From Salinicola salarius (GTDB taxonomy: Bacteria; Pseudomonadota; Gammaproteobacteria; Pseudomonadales; Halomonadaceae): a stretch of 64,000 nt of DNA. The position numbers and the translations under genes are program-made. Below, piece by piece: positions 39,483 through 49,107 of the stretch (positions within the stretch are counted from its first letter, which is position 1; every line of letters starts with the position of its first letter). The DNA lies in contig NZ_NHOU01000006.1 in the NCBI RefSeq assembly GCF_002179555.1, positions 73,007 through 137,006 on the forward strand, in the 5' to 3' direction. The notes beneath the pieces are model-generated. The model did no database searches and had not been told where the DNA came from. It saw only the letters and a list, made by a program, of their open reading frames with translations.

Positions 39483-39539
39483 CCCCCGGCTCGTCGCGTA
39501 CAATACCGGCGTTTCCTCCATTTAGACGAAGGCGCCATC

Positions 39540-40169
39540 ATGAGTGTGCATCCCATCTCCCACCCCCTGGTCAAACACAAGCTCGGACTGATGCGGGCGG
39601 CCGACATCAGCACCAAGAGCTTCCGTGAGCTGGCTTGCGAAGTGGCGAAGTTGCTGACCTACGAGGCGACTCAGAACCTGGAGGTGGAACCGGCGACCAT
39701 CGAGGGATGGAATGGTTCGCCGATCGATGTCGAACAGATCAAGGGCAAGAAGGTCACCATCGTTCCCATCCTGCGCGCCGGCCTGGGGATGCTCGATGGC
39801 GTGACCGACCTCATTCCCAGTGCGCGTATCAGCGTCGTGGGGCTCTATCGTAACGAAGAGACGCTGGAGCCGGTTCCCTATTTCGAGAAGTTCGTGAGCG
39901 ACCTGGACGAACGTCTGGCGATCGTGATCGACCCGATGCTGGCCACCGGGGGATCGATGGTGGCTACGCTGGACATGCTCAAGGAGCGTGGCTGTCAGCA
40001 GATCAAGGTGATCGTGCTGGTCGCCGCTCCGGAAGGGATCGAGCGGGTGCAGAAGGCGTATCCCGATATCGAGATCTACACCGCGTCCGTCGACGAGCGT
40101 CTCGACGAGAACGGCTATATCGTCCCTGGGTTGGGTGACGCCGGCGACAAGATCTTCGGTACGCGGTGA
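39540..40169 (+). CDS. upp: uracil phosphoribosyltransferase
   Basis: A 209-aa enzyme that makes UMP from uracil and PRPP. PRPP-binding stretch [21 protein letters not shown] and the uracil loop [19 protein letters not shown] are complete. Its stop overlaps the mobA start (GTGA), which couples it to the molybdenum-cofactor operon. It competes with the Rut pathway for uracil. Confidence 0.97.
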   Translation: MSVHPISHPLVKHKLGLMRAADISTKSFRELACEVAKLLTYEATQNLEVEPATIEGWNGSPIDVEQIKGKKVTIVPILRAGLGMLDGVTDLIPSARISVVGLYRNEETLEPVPYFEKFVSDLDERLAIVIDPMLATGGSMVATLDMLKERGCQQIKVIVLVAAPEGIERVQKAYPDIEIYTASVDERLDENGYIVPGLGDAGDKIFGTR

Positions 40170-40786
40170 TCGAGCGTGCCGAGGTCACGGGAGTGCTGCT
40201 CGCGGGAGGGCGCGGGCAGCGCATGGGAGGCGTCGACAAGGGCTGGCTGAGCCTCGGTGGCCGACCGCTGGTCGGGCATGCGTTACAGCGCCTCTCGCCT
40301 CAGGTCGGTCAGATCGTCATCAGTGCCAACCGTCACGTGGATCGCTATCGGCGTCTGGGCTACCCCGTGGTATCCGATCCGATGCCCGACTATCCCGGCC
40401 CATTGACCGGCGTGCTGGGTGCCCTGCAGACGGTTTCCACGCCTTGGGTTCTGTTGGCGCCCGTGGACATGCCCTGGCTGCCGGCCGACATGCTGAGCCG
40501 ACTTGCGAACGGGATCGGCGAGGCGGATATCGCGGTCGCGCATGATGGCGAGCGGCTGCAGCCCTTGATCGCGCTGGTGCGCAGCTCGCTACGAGAGGAT
40601 CTGTCGCAATGGCTGGAGGCGGGCGGCGGCAAGGTCGTCGCCTGGTATGATCGGCATCGCTGGTGCCAGGTCGACTTTTCGGCCCACCGCGCACGGTTGG
40701 CCAATCTCAACACCCCGCAGCAGCATGCCTGGGCGGAGCAGCACGAGGCTCACGTGAACGCGTCGCAGGGCAGCCATGATGGATAG
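40166..40786 (+). CDS. mobA: molybdenum cofactor guanylyltransferase
   Basis: A 206-aa enzyme that attaches GMP to molybdopterin to give the MGD form used by DMSO-reductase-family enzymes. The nucleotide-binding motif is [18 protein letters not shown] near the N-terminus. The start is a GTG overlapping the upp stop. The 3' end overlaps mobB by 11 bp. Confidence 0.95.
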   Translation: MIERAEVTGVLLAGGRGQRMGGVDKGWLSLGGRPLVGHALQRLSPQVGQIVISANRHVDRYRRLGYPVVSDPMPDYPGPLTGVLGALQTVSTPWVLLAPVDMPWLPADMLSRLANGIGEADIAVAHDGERLQPLIALVRSSLREDLSQWLEAGGGKVVAWYDRHRWCQVDFSAHRARLANLNTPQQHAWAEQHEAHVNASQGSHDG

Positions 40787-41354
40787 CGGCGTCGAAGGGC
40801 TCGAATGCGATATTCCCTTGCTGGGTATCGCCGCCTGGAGTGGCACCGGCAAGACGACACTGCTGGAAGCCTTGCTGCCGCGACTGCGCGAACGGGGCTG
40901 GCCGACTGCCGTCATCAAGCATGCCCACCACGAATTCGATGTCGATAAGCCCGGCAAGGATAGCCATCGTCTGCGCGAGGCGGGAGCCGCGCCGATGGTG
41001 GTGGCGTCCGGCAGCCGTTTTGCGCTGATGATGGAAACGCCCGGTCGACAAGAGCCCGATCTGCCGCTGTTGGTAGCGCAGGTTGCGACCCTGAAGCCCG
41101 CGTTGATTCTGGTCGAGGGCTTCAAGACCTGGCCTATCCCCAAGCTCGAGCTGTATCGCGGTGACCACGACCGGCCGCTGGCTGCCGGCACCGATCCCTG
41201 GGTTCGGGCGCTGGCCTGCAAGCCGGAGGAGATGCCTTCCGAGATTCTCGATCGGTTGCCGGCGGGGATGGCATATCTGGATCTGGATGATCTCGATGGC
41301 ATTCTTGACTGGATCGTCGATTGGGCAGCGGGACAGCGCAGCGCAAAGCGCTGA
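40776..41354 (+). CDS. mobB: molybdopterin-guanine dinucleotide adapter protein, P-loop
   Basis: A 192-aa P-loop GTPase-type protein that assists MobA. Walker A is AAWSGTGKTTLLEALLP (about 19-35), with IKHAHHEFDVDKPGKDSHR and LVEGFKTWPIPK following, all typical MobB. Overlaps mobA. Confidence 0.94.
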   Translation: MMDSGVEGLECDIPLLGIAAWSGTGKTTLLEALLPRLRERGWPTAVIKHAHHEFDVDKPGKDSHRLREAGAAPMVVASGSRFALMMETPGRQEPDLPLLVAQVATLKPALILVEGFKTWPIPKLELYRGDHDRPLAAGTDPWVRALACKPEEMPSEILDRLPAGMAYLDLDDLDGILDWIVDWAAGQRSAKR

Positions 41355-41485
41355 ATGGCAGCGGTGCAAATTGCTGAAACCCTGGAATGTCCCCGAATCT
41401 TGCCCGATGAATGACAGGCGTCGTTACGCCATCCACACTACACTCAACGTTTGATCCAATGACTGGAAAGCGAGGCGAATTCAGT

Positions 41486-42301
41486 ATGACGCTCACGCAT
41501 CTCAACGCGCGTGGTGAAGCGCACATGGTCGATGTCGCCGACAAGCAGGAGACGCGGCGGGAGGCACGGGCGCGTGGCAGCGTTCATATGCAGGCAGCGA
41601 CCCTGGCGCTGTTGTCCGAGGGCGGGTTGCCTAAGGGCGATGTTCTGGCCACGGCGAGAATCGCCGGCATCCAGGCGGCCAAGCGGACCCATGAACTGAT
41701 ACCGCTCTGTCACGCCTTGGCACTGTCGAAGGTCACCATCGAATTTACGCTGGATGCGGCCGAGAACTGCGTTCATGTCGAGGCATTCTGTCGGCTCAAT
41801 GGGCGCACTGGCGTCGAGATGGAAGCGCTGACGGCGGTCTCGGTGGCGTGCCTGACGCTCTATGATATGTGCAAGGCAGTCGACAAGGGCATGACCATCG
41901 ACGGCGTACGTCTGGAAGAAAAGCGCGGCGGACGTTCGGGGAACTGGTCGCGGGAGCCGATGCCCGAGGCGGCGGTGGCGTCTGACAATGACTCGTCGCC
42001 GGAAGCGGAAGTGTCAGCGGAAGAGTCGGCTGCGATATCGCCGACGAGCGGAGTGAAGATTCAGTTTCTGGCAGAGCTGCGCGAGCGCTTCGAGACTGCC
42101 GAGTATGTTCTGGAATGGGCCCGGCTTCCTTCCCATGACATTGCCGGCATCAAGCTGGCATTGATCGACCAGGATCCGAAGTACAAGGCGTTGCTGAATC
42201 AGCGTGTCCTGTGCGCGCGCAACGAAGCCATGAGCCAGAACGAAGCTGCGATTGCGCCGGGTGACGAAATCGCGTTCTTTCCTCCGGTTACCGGCGGTTG
42301 A
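41486..42301 (+). CDS. moaC-moaD: fused MoaC-MoaD: cyclic pyranopterin monophosphate synthase with molybdopterin synthase small subunit
   Basis: A 271-aa fusion. Residues 1-158 are MoaC ([43 protein letters not shown]), which makes cyclic pyranopterin monophosphate. Residues 159-188 are an Ala/Ser/Glu linker. Residues 189-271 are a full MoaD ubiquitin-like domain ending in the GG that is thiocarboxylated for sulfur transfer. No separate moaD gene is present between it and moaE. The ATG at 41486 is chosen because [17 protein letters not shown] is the normal MoaC N-terminus; earlier ATGs would add 9-25 residues. Confidence 0.92.
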   Translation: MTLTHLNARGEAHMVDVADKQETRREARARGSVHMQAATLALLSEGGLPKGDVLATARIAGIQAAKRTHELIPLCHALALSKVTIEFTLDAAENCVHVEAFCRLNGRTGVEMEALTAVSVACLTLYDMCKAVDKGMTIDGVRLEEKRGGRSGNWSREPMPEAAVASDNDSSPEAEVSAEESAAISPTSGVKIQFLAELRERFETAEYVLEWARLPSHDIAGIKLALIDQDPKYKALLNQRVLCARNEAMSQNEAAIAPGDEIAFFPPVTGG

Positions 42302-42317
42302 ACGAGAAGGAGCCGTC

Positions 42318-42779
42318 ATGAAGATTGCCATCAACGTACAGGAAGACGCTTTTGACACCAGGGTGGAACAAGAGCGTCTGACGGAAGGGCGTTCCGATAT
42401 CGGTGCCATCGTCAGCTTTACCGGGTGGGTCAGGGATTTCAACGAACGACCTGATGTCACTGCACTGACGCTGGAGCATTTTCCCGGAATGACGGAGAAG
42501 GCGCTGCATGAGATCGGCATCGAAGCCGGGCAACGTTGGCCACTGCAGGGCGTTACCATCATTCATCGGGTCGGGCGTCTCGCACCCGGGGATGCTATCG
42601 TGCTGGTCATGACTGCCAGTGCGCACCGCCGCGCGGCGTTCGAGGCGTGCGATTTCATCATGGATTATCTGAAAACACGGGCCCCTTTCTGGAAAAAGGA
42701 GCATACCGATAACGGCTCTTACTGGGTGTCCGAACGGCAAAGCGACCGCGAAGCCGCGAGTCGCTGGGAGCATTCATGA
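42318..42779 (+). CDS. moaE: molybdopterin synthase catalytic subunit
   Basis: A 153-aa large subunit of molybdopterin synthase, which takes sulfur from the MoaD C-terminus. Motifs are [42 protein letters not shown] and the active Lys region APFWKKE. GAAGGAG lies before the ATG. It overlaps moaA by ATGA. Confidence 0.96.
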   Translation: MKIAINVQEDAFDTRVEQERLTEGRSDIGAIVSFTGWVRDFNERPDVTALTLEHFPGMTEKALHEIGIEAGQRWPLQGVTIIHRVGRLAPGDAIVLVMTASAHRRAAFEACDFIMDYLKTRAPFWKKEHTDNGSYWVSERQSDREAASRWEHS

Positions 42780-43765
42780 CCGTTTTGATAGACAAGTTCT
42801 CGCGTCAGGTTCGTTATGTCCGGATCTCGGTGACGGATCGGTGCGATTTTCGCTGCGTCTACTGCATGAGCGAAGAGATGACCTTCCTACCTCGCGCAGA
42901 GGTTCTGTCGCTGGAAGAGCTGTCGCAGGTGGCGAGAGCCTTCACGGAGCTGGGCGTGGAAAAGATTCGCCTGACCGGCGGCGAGCCTCTGGTGCGCAAG
43001 GGGATCGATGATCTGGTAACGGATATCGGCGCGCTGCCGGGGTTGAAAGACTTCGCCATGACGACCAATGGTGCCGGGCTTCGTCGTCACGCCCGGGCGT
43101 TGCGTGAAGGTGGCATGACTCGTCTCAACGTCAGCCTGGATTCGCTGGATCCGGAACGTTTCAAGCGGCTGACGCGAACGGGAGATTTGGCCAAGGTCAT
43201 CGACGGCATTCATGCGGCGCAGGATGCCGGCTTCGAGCGTATCAAGCTCAATGCGGTCATATTGCGCGGTCGCAATGATGACGAGATTCTCGATCTGGTG
43301 GACTTCGCCCGCGAAGAGCAACTGGATATCAGTTTCATCGAGGAAATGCCGCTGGGTGATGTATCGGATCATTCCCGTGGCGAGACTTTCTATTCCAGCG
43401 ACGACGTTCAGACATCGATCGAGTCTCGCCACGCTCTGATTCCGTCGCCGGAAACGACATTGGGGCCCTCGCGTTACTTCCGGATGCCCGACAGTGACAG
43501 CCGGGTGGGTTTCATCTCGCCTCATAGTCATAACTTCTGCAGTACCTGCAATCGGGTTCGCGTGACGGTCGAAGGCCGATTGCTGCTCTGCCTGGGCAAC
43601 GAGCATTCGGTGGATCTGCGTGACACCTTGCGCCGTTATCCGGGAGAGCTGGAACCCTTGAAGGATCAGATTATCGCAGCCATGGATTTGAAGCCGGAGC
43701 GCCATCACTTCTCGACTGATGGTGACGTACAAGTTGTCCGCTTCATGAATATGACCGGCGGTTAA
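42776..43765 (+). CDS. moaA: GTP 3',8-cyclase MoaA (radical SAM)
   Basis: A 329-aa radical SAM enzyme that starts molybdenum-cofactor synthesis from GTP. The SAM cluster cysteines are C23, C27 and C30 (CDFRCVYC). The second cluster uses the [10 protein letters not shown] cysteines and the later Cys of LLLCLG. It ends in GG, needed for activity in the family. Last gene of the mob/moa operon, before a terminator. Confidence 0.97.
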   Translation: MTVLIDKFSRQVRYVRISVTDRCDFRCVYCMSEEMTFLPRAEVLSLEELSQVARAFTELGVEKIRLTGGEPLVRKGIDDLVTDIGALPGLKDFAMTTNGAGLRRHARALREGGMTRLNVSLDSLDPERFKRLTRTGDLAKVIDGIHAAQDAGFERIKLNAVILRGRNDDEILDLVDFAREEQLDISFIEEMPLGDVSDHSRGETFYSSDDVQTSIESRHALIPSPETTLGPSRYFRMPDSDSRVGFISPHSHNFCSTCNRVRVTVEGRLLLCLGNEHSVDLRDTLRRYPGELEPLKDQIIAAMDLKPERHHFSTDGDVQVVRFMNMTGG

Positions 43766-43804
43766 TGCACTTTTCTCCCTGCCCCCCCAAAACATTTTCT
43801 CGAC

Positions 43805-43833
43805 AAAAGGCACGCGAATAACGCGTGCTTTTC
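43805..43833 (+). terminator. Rho-independent terminator of the mob/moa operon
   Basis: GCACGCG / CGCGTGC stem with flanking A and T runs and loop AATAA, followed by TTTT. Confidence 0.88.
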
Positions 43834-43926
43834 TGATTTAATTTCTTGCCAAAAAGGGCAGTAAGAATATACTTTTATCAAAACAGTCGGTGTAATGCCG
43901 TATCGGAATCTAGCAAGGAGAGGACG

Positions 43927-44217
43927 ATGTCCACCGAATCACTGGAACGCATTGCTCGCAACAAGAACGTTGCTCGAGCTGCAGCGCGTCAACTGAGCAT
44001 GGAGCAGTTGCACAAGCTGTCCGAAGTCATCGGGGAAGTGATCGAACAGAAGCAGCAGGAAGATCATCAACGCCTGCGAGAGGAAGCCGACAAGCAAAAG
44101 AAGTTGGCTGAGATCCGCGAGGCGATGAACAATGCCGGATTGTCTATGGATGATCTTGTCGGTGAGCAGCCGCGCAAACGCCGGGGTCGTCCGCCCAAGA
44201 ATGCCAGCAAGGGCTGA
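43927..44217 (+). CDS. H-NS/MvaT-like nucleoid-associated protein
   Basis: A 96-aa protein with an N-terminal coiled-coil region (about 25-65, charged heptads) and a C-terminal AT-hook-like patch RKRRGRPPKNASKG. This build matches small H-NS-family silencers of AT-rich DNA that oligomerise through the coiled coil. The exact subfamily (H-NS, MvaT) is not certain. AGGAG precedes the ATG; a good terminator follows at 44320. It is a monocistronic gene. Confidence 0.8.
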   Translation: MSTESLERIARNKNVARAAARQLSMEQLHKLSEVIGEVIEQKQQEDHQRLREEADKQKKLAEIREAMNNAGLSMDDLVGEQPRKRRGRPPKNASKG

Positions 44218-44319
44218 TTCCGCGCGTGATGCCATGTCGCGTGGTGTTGCCTGTATGGTCGCACGCGACGTAGCTGCCGACTGAGTGACTCTATCGGGTC
44301 TCTAATGTTCGTTTTATAT

Positions 44320-44353
44320 AAAGCGCGTCTGCTGTAAAGCAGGCGCGCTTTTC
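44320..44353 (+). terminator. Rho-independent terminator after the H-NS-like gene
   Basis: AAAGCGCG-t-CTGCT / AGCAG-g-CGCGCTTT with loop GTAA, followed by further T residues. Confidence 0.9.
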
Positions 44354-44480
44354 TGTTTAAGCACATCCGAGGTGCCGGCCAAACTTCTTTCTCTAGGCAC
44401 CTGACCTGGCTATTTCGAAATACGCTTGTGTTCGTGCGATATATCAAACCAGGTTTACGCCGCTTTCACGGCAGCAGGCG

Positions 44481-46169
44481 CTAGCGTGAGGATGCCGTGC
44501 GCACTTCATACTCCGGCTGAGGGTCGACCGGCATTAATTGAAGGTGAATTTCCGGGAGAACGGGAAGGTGGTCCTGTAGCCAGTCACGCAGCGGGCCGAA
44601 GAGCTGTTGCCGCAGTTGCAGCAGCGTATCCGCCTTGATCGAATCTACGCGCTCATCGAGCCAGTCAGCCAGGGCGTCCTCGTCCAGGGGTAGCGATATT
44701 TCGCTATCCCACATCAGCCGGCCGATTCGAGTCCAGCCCGTCGCGGTCGGTAGCACGTTCATTGCAATCGACAGCGAATGCGCGTGCTGACGAGCGGAAA
44801 CCGGATGCATGCGCTCACCGGGACGGGCGCGCGAGGCAATCAGTTGCGGTCGTAGGTGGTGCTGAGCTCTGGGTACCAACGTTTCCGCTTCCAGGGCAAG
44901 CACGGCGCCGTTCTTGACCAGTTGGGGGACTTCAATGCCGAGCTCGGACGCCAGTTCGCGATGGGCTTCCTGGTGCGAGGCTTCTCCATGCACCGGCAGC
45001 AGCAGTTTTGGCTGTATCCAGCGGTAGAGCTGACGCAGCTCTTCTCGCGCCGGATGTCCCGAGGCGTGAAGGGCAGGATCGGTATGTTCGTCGTGCACGT
45101 TGACGCCGAGCCTTTTGAAGCCGGCCTTGAGCCGTTCGATGGGGCGCTCGTTGCCCGGAATGGCCCGGGCCGAGAAGATGACGTCATCGCCCGGTTGCAG
45201 GTCCAGGGCGGGGTGCCTGCCCTGGGCCATGCGTGACAATGCCGAACGGGGCTCGCCCTGACTTCCGGTGGCGATGATCAGGACTTCCTCGGGAAGGAGG
45301 TAGCCGAGATCGTTCGCCGGCACTCGGGACGGGAAGTCATCCAGATACCCGAGTTGCAGGGCAATCGACACCATGCGTTCCATCGAACGGCCCAGCAGTG
45401 CCACTCGCCGCCCGCTGCGTTCCGCAATGCCGCCCAGCGCCTTGATCCGGGCGATATTGCTGGCGAAGCAGCTGACGATGACACGACCGCGACAGTTGCG
45501 GATGACCGCCTCCAGCGCGCTTGCGGCTTCCGCTTCGCTGCGCGAGTGGCCTTCCACATCGGCGTTGGTGGAATCCGCCACCACCAGGTCCACCGGAGCC
45601 AGCGCCTGGAATTGGGCGGCGGATAGCGGCGGGCCGATGAGCGGGCGCTGGTCCTGCTTCCAGTCGCCGGTATGCAGAATGCGATGGCGCGGCGTGATGA
45701 TCGAGAGGGCGCAGCTTTCCGGTATCGAATGCGTCACCGGCAAAAAGGTGACCTCGAAAGGGCCGGTCGTCACGCTGGCGCCGGGCTGGATAGGCTTGAG
45801 CGCGTCGGTCTTGAGCCCCTGTTCGATGAACTTGGCTCGCAGCAGCTCGAGGGCCAGCGGGGTGGCGTAGACGGGGCAGTTCCAGCGTGGCCAGATCCAG
45901 GCGAGGGCGCCAAGGTGGTCTTCGTGGCCGTGGGTGATGTAGACGGCAGAGGGCACCATCGCCTGGGTTGCCAGATGCTCGACATCGGGAATCTGCAAAG
46001 GCTGATCCGGCAGATCCTGACGAATCATCATGCCGCAGTCGACGGCTATCCAGTCGTTTTCGTAACCATAGAGCGACAGATTCATGCCGATCTCACCGCA
46101 GCCACCCAGAGGGTGGAACAGCAGTGGTGGGTAAGTGCGGGGGCGGATCTGCGCGCGCGGACGAAACAT
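44481..46169 (-). CDS. RNase J-like beta-CASP metallo-hydrolase
   Basis: A 562-aa metallo-beta-lactamase/beta-CASP protein with the RNase J layout. FHPLGGCGEIGMN opens the domain, the zinc motif is THGHEDHLGAL, followed by VTHSIPES and HTGDWKQD, the beta-CASP part contains VVADSTNAD, and LLPVHGEASHQ closes the metal site. RNase J proteins cut and trim RNA from 5' ends. Gammaproteobacteria normally use RNase E, so the role here is open. Two nearby ATGs exist; 46169 has AAGG at better spacing. Confidence 0.85.
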   Translation of the reverse strand: MFRPRAQIRPRTYPPLLFHPLGGCGEIGMNLSLYGYENDWIAVDCGMMIRQDLPDQPLQIPDVEHLATQAMVPSAVYITHGHEDHLGALAWIWPRWNCPVYATPLALELLRAKFIEQGLKTDALKPIQPGASVTTGPFEVTFLPVTHSIPESCALSIITPRHRILHTGDWKQDQRPLIGPPLSAAQFQALAPVDLVVADSTNADVEGHSRSEAEAASALEAVIRNCRGRVIVSCFASNIARIKALGGIAERSGRRVALLGRSMERMVSIALQLGYLDDFPSRVPANDLGYLLPEEVLIIATGSQGEPRSALSRMAQGRHPALDLQPGDDVIFSARAIPGNERPIERLKAGFKRLGVNVHDEHTDPALHASGHPAREELRQLYRWIQPKLLLPVHGEASHQEAHRELASELGIEVPQLVKNGAVLALEAETLVPRAQHHLRPQLIASRARPGERMHPVSARQHAHSLSIAMNVLPTATGWTRIGRLMWDSEISLPLDEDALADWLDERVDSIKADTLLQLRQQLFGPLRDWLQDHLPVLPEIHLQLMPVDPQPEYEVRTASSR

Positions 46170-46366
46170 CGGCATCCTTAAAGGGTGAAATCTGGCTTCA
46201 CTATAAGTCATGCGTCTCGACCCGCTCAAACCCATCGCGGCGCTGGCCGACGCTCGGCATTGGGGTACAATGCCGCTCTCGCTGACGTGGCAGGCCGTGC
46301 CGGGGCGCGCCGAGCCCTATCCGTTGTGCTGAACAGGGCTCCAGGGCGTTTCCGAACCAGGGCATG

Positions 46367-46411
46367 TTTTCGAGTCAAAGCGTCTTTTCGAGTCAAAGCG
46401 TCTTTTCGAGT
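46367..46411. repeat. 18-bp tandem repeat upstream of purU
   Basis: TTTTCGAGTCAAAGCGTC occurs twice exactly (46367-46384, 46385-46402), followed by half a copy. It ends 22 bp before the purU start, so it lies in the purU leader. Confidence 0.9.
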
Positions 46412-46432
46412 TAAAAAATAGTTCCGAGAGCC

Positions 46433-47281
46433 ATGTCGCACAATTACCGTTTGATCGTTTCCTGTCCCGATCGCGTGGGCATCGTTTCGCGCGTGTCGGG
46501 CTTCATCGCTGCCCAGAACGGCTCGATCGTCGAAGCCAACCAGCATTCCGACCTGGATACGGGGCGCTTTTTCATGCGTTACGATATCCAGTCCAACGCC
46601 CTGAGCGCGGATGCTTTCCGGGCTTCGTTCGCGCCGATTGCAGATGAGTTCGAGATGGACTGGCGGCTGAGCGATTCTGCCCGCCGCCCGCGGGTGGTGA
46701 TCATGGTGTCGCGGGAGTCTCACTGCCTGGTCGATCTACTCTACCGCTGGTCGGCCGGAGAGCTAGACTGTGACATTCCTTGCGTGATCTCCAATCACGA
46801 GGATCTGCGGCCGCTGGCGGCGTGGCACGGTATCCCGTTCCATCACGTGCCGGTCGATCCTCGGGACAAGGGTCCCGCCTTCGCCCGGACCGAACGTCTG
46901 ATCGAGGAGGCCGAAGCCGATAGCGTGGTCCTTGCCCGCTACATGCAGATCCTGCCGCCGGATATCTGCCAGCGCTACGCCGGGCGTGTGATCAATATCC
47001 ACCACAGCTTTCTACCGTCGTTCGCTGGCGCCAAGCCCTACCATCAGGCGTTCGATCGTGGCGTCAAGCTGATCGGCGCGACCTGCCACTATGTCACCGA
47101 AGAGCTCGATGCAGGGCCGATCATCGAACAGGACATCCAGCGCGTATCGCACTGCCACACGCCGCAGGATCTGGTGCGCCTGGGGCGTGACGTGGAGAAG
47201 TCGGTGCTCTCGCGGGGGCTGCGCTGGCACCTGCAGGATCGGGTGCTGATCCACGGCAACAAGACCGTAGTGTTCTCGTGA
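46433..47281 (+). CDS. purU: formyltetrahydrofolate deformylase
   Basis: A 282-aa enzyme that hydrolyses 10-formyl-THF to formate and THF, balancing one-carbon pools. Residues 1-80 form an ACT-like regulatory domain (LIVSCPDRVGIVSRVSGFIA). The rest is the formyltransferase fold with the NIHHSFLPSFAGAKPYHQA active-site stretch. Convergent with dinB, 17 bp apart. Confidence 0.96.
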   Translation: MSHNYRLIVSCPDRVGIVSRVSGFIAAQNGSIVEANQHSDLDTGRFFMRYDIQSNALSADAFRASFAPIADEFEMDWRLSDSARRPRVVIMVSRESHCLVDLLYRWSAGELDCDIPCVISNHEDLRPLAAWHGIPFHHVPVDPRDKGPAFARTERLIEEAEADSVVLARYMQILPPDICQRYAGRVINIHHSFLPSFAGAKPYHQAFDRGVKLIGATCHYVTEELDAGPIIEQDIQRVSHCHTPQDLVRLGRDVEKSVLSRGLRWHLQDRVLIHGNKTVVFS

Positions 47282-47298
47282 TGCCTATTGCTTGAGGC

Positions 47299-48372
47299 TC
47301 ATGGCGACACCGAGCCGGGATCGGTGTCGTCGAACAGCCCGAGCTGGCGCTGGTCCGGTTCCGGCATCAGACGTACCCCGACGCCCAGCAACCGAACCGG
47401 CCGCTCTCCCCGACGCCAGGCGCTCTTCAGCAGTTCATGGAACCGTGCGTGGACGATACCGCGAGCGCCTGTTTCCTGCGTCGTGCTGGCAAAGTCATTG
47501 AAACGAATCTTGACGAACTGCTTGGCAATGGCCGGGTCGCCGTGCCGTGCCAGGCGGTCGTGGAGCTTCTCGATTAGAGGCTCCAGTGCCTGGTGACAGT
47601 CGACGAGACCGGGAAGATCGTGGTCGTAGGTAGTCTCGACACTGACCGATTTGCGTTCGCGGGAGACGTTGACCGGCCGCTCGTCGATGCCGTGGGCCAG
47701 CTCATATAGCCTCTGGCCGAACTTGCCGAACTGATCCAGTAGCCGGTCCAGCGGCTGGGTTCGCAGGTCGTGGCAATTGGCGATTCCCATGGCATCGAGT
47801 TTGGCGGCCGTCGCCGGGCCGACACCGTGAAGCTTCTTGACGGGGAGATCGGTGATGAAAGACTCCGTTTCCTCCGGCGGGATCACGAACAGGCCATCGG
47901 GCTTGTCCCAGTCACTGGCGATCTTGGCGAGAAACTTGTTGGGCGCGGCGCCGACCGACACGACGATTCCCGTTCGTGCGAGTGCCTCTTCCTTGAGCCA
48001 GCGGGCCATCCAGGTAGCGCTGCCCTGGAACTGCGTGACCGCCGTGACGTCGAGATAGGCTTCGTCGAGAGAGAGCGGCTCGACCAGCGGCGTCAGCTCG
48101 TGGAAGATGGCCTGAATCTGTCGCGAGACTTCGCGATACTTGTTGAAGTCCGGCGATAGCACTTTCAGTTGAGGGCAGAGACGTACCGCCCGTGCCGTGG
48201 GCATCGCGGAGTGTATGCCGTACTTCCTGGCCGGATAGTTGCAGGTGGCGACGACACCACGACGATTGGCGCTACCGCCGATCGCCAGGGGGATATCTCT
48301 CAGGGCAGGATTGTCACGCATCTCCACGGCAGCATAGAAGCAGTCGCAGTCGGCATGCAGAATCTTGCGCAT
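47299..48372 (-). CDS. dinB: DNA polymerase IV (Y-family translesion polymerase)
   Basis: A 357-aa polymerase. Metal-binding acids are in ILHADCDCFYAAVE and PLSLDEAYLDVT (steric and catalytic residues of the Y family). GVGPATAAKLDAMGI is the helix-hairpin-helix, and QLGLF near the end (residues just before DDTDPG) is the beta-clamp-binding motif. It starts 19 bp after lexA and should be co-transcribed with it under SOS control. Confidence 0.96.
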   Translation of the reverse strand: MRKILHADCDCFYAAVEMRDNPALRDIPLAIGGSANRRGVVATCNYPARKYGIHSAMPTARAVRLCPQLKVLSPDFNKYREVSRQIQAIFHELTPLVEPLSLDEAYLDVTAVTQFQGSATWMARWLKEEALARTGIVVSVGAAPNKFLAKIASDWDKPDGLFVIPPEETESFITDLPVKKLHGVGPATAAKLDAMGIANCHDLRTQPLDRLLDQFGKFGQRLYELAHGIDERPVNVSRERKSVSVETTYDHDLPGLVDCHQALEPLIEKLHDRLARHGDPAIAKQFVKIRFNDFASTTQETGARGIVHARFHELLKSAWRRGERPVRLLGVGVRLMPEPDQRQLGLFDDTDPGSVSP

Positions 48373-48391
48373 GAAACCGGAGGCCCGCGCC

Positions 48392-49045
48392 TCAATGCAG
48401 GCCGGAGCCGTTGCCGCCGCGGATGACGCCGACCCCCAACCCCTCGATTTCCAGGTGCTGGTGTTCGAGATCGACTACGATCGGCGCGAAGTCGGCATTC
48501 TCGGCGCTCAACGTGACGCGATTGCCTTCGCGCTGGAAGCGTTTGACGGTGACGTCGTCGTCTATCCGGGCGACGACGATCTGGCCGTCGCGTATCTGCT
48601 GGGTGCGGTGCACGGCAAGCAGGTCGCCGTCGAAGATGCCGGCATCCTTCATCGAGAGACCGCGTACGCGGAGAAGGTAGTCGGCACTCGGCGAAAAGTA
48701 GTCGGCCGGCAATGGACAGTAGCGATCGATATGCTCGGTGGCGAGAATCGGGCTGCCGGCCGCGACGCTCCCGATGATCGGCAAGCCGGGAGACTGGGGC
48801 TGGGACTCCGCGGGCTCGGTCTCGTTGCCATTGGCCGGCAGCCGGATGCCGCGGGACGTTCCGGGGATCATGCGGATGACGCCTTTTCGGTCCAGCGCCC
48901 GCAGGTGTTCCTCTGCAGCGTTGGGAGAGCGAAAGCCCAGGGCCCGAGCGATTTCGGCCCGCGTCGGGGGGTAGCCGAATTCGCTCATCGTCTTGACGAT
49001 GAAGTCATAGACGTTTTGCTGCCGTGCGGTGAGCGGTCTCGCCAT
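48392..49045 (-). CDS. lexA: SOS repressor LexA
   Basis: A 217-aa repressor-protease. The winged HTH covers about 1-66. Self-cleavage would occur between A96 and G97 (SVAAGSP). Ser-Lys catalytic pair: S131 (GLSMKDAGI) and K168 (VTVKRF). The ATG at 49045 follows GGGAG and gives the common start [10 protein letters not shown]; an ATG at 49072 is the alternative. Two LexA boxes lie upstream, so it is autoregulated. Confidence 0.96.
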   Translation of the reverse strand: MARPLTARQQNVYDFIVKTMSEFGYPPTRAEIARALGFRSPNAAEEHLRALDRKGVIRMIPGTSRGIRLPANGNETEPAESQPQSPGLPIIGSVAAGSPILATEHIDRYCPLPADYFSPSADYLLRVRGLSMKDAGIFDGDLLAVHRTQQIRDGQIVVARIDDDVTVKRFQREGNRVTLSAENADFAPIVVDLEHQHLEIEGLGVGVIRGGNGSGLH

Positions 49046-49090
49046 TGGTTTCTCCCGGGCCTGTGCCATCATTGTGATCGTCGATCAGGC

Positions 49091-49106
49091 GTGTTCATGT
49101 ATACAG
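49091..49106 (-). promoter_or_regulatory. LexA box, proximal
   Basis: On the minus strand CTGTATACATGAACAC: CTG-N10-CAC, one base off the CTG-N10-CAG consensus. Confidence 0.75.
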
Positions 49107-49107
49107 C

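Noticed and set aside
47305-47329. 9-bp hairpin at the dinB 3' end as a terminator for purU/dinB
   Set aside because: CGACACCGA/TCGGTGTCG is real, but it lies inside the dinB coding sequence and lacks a T-run, so it is not listed as a terminator.
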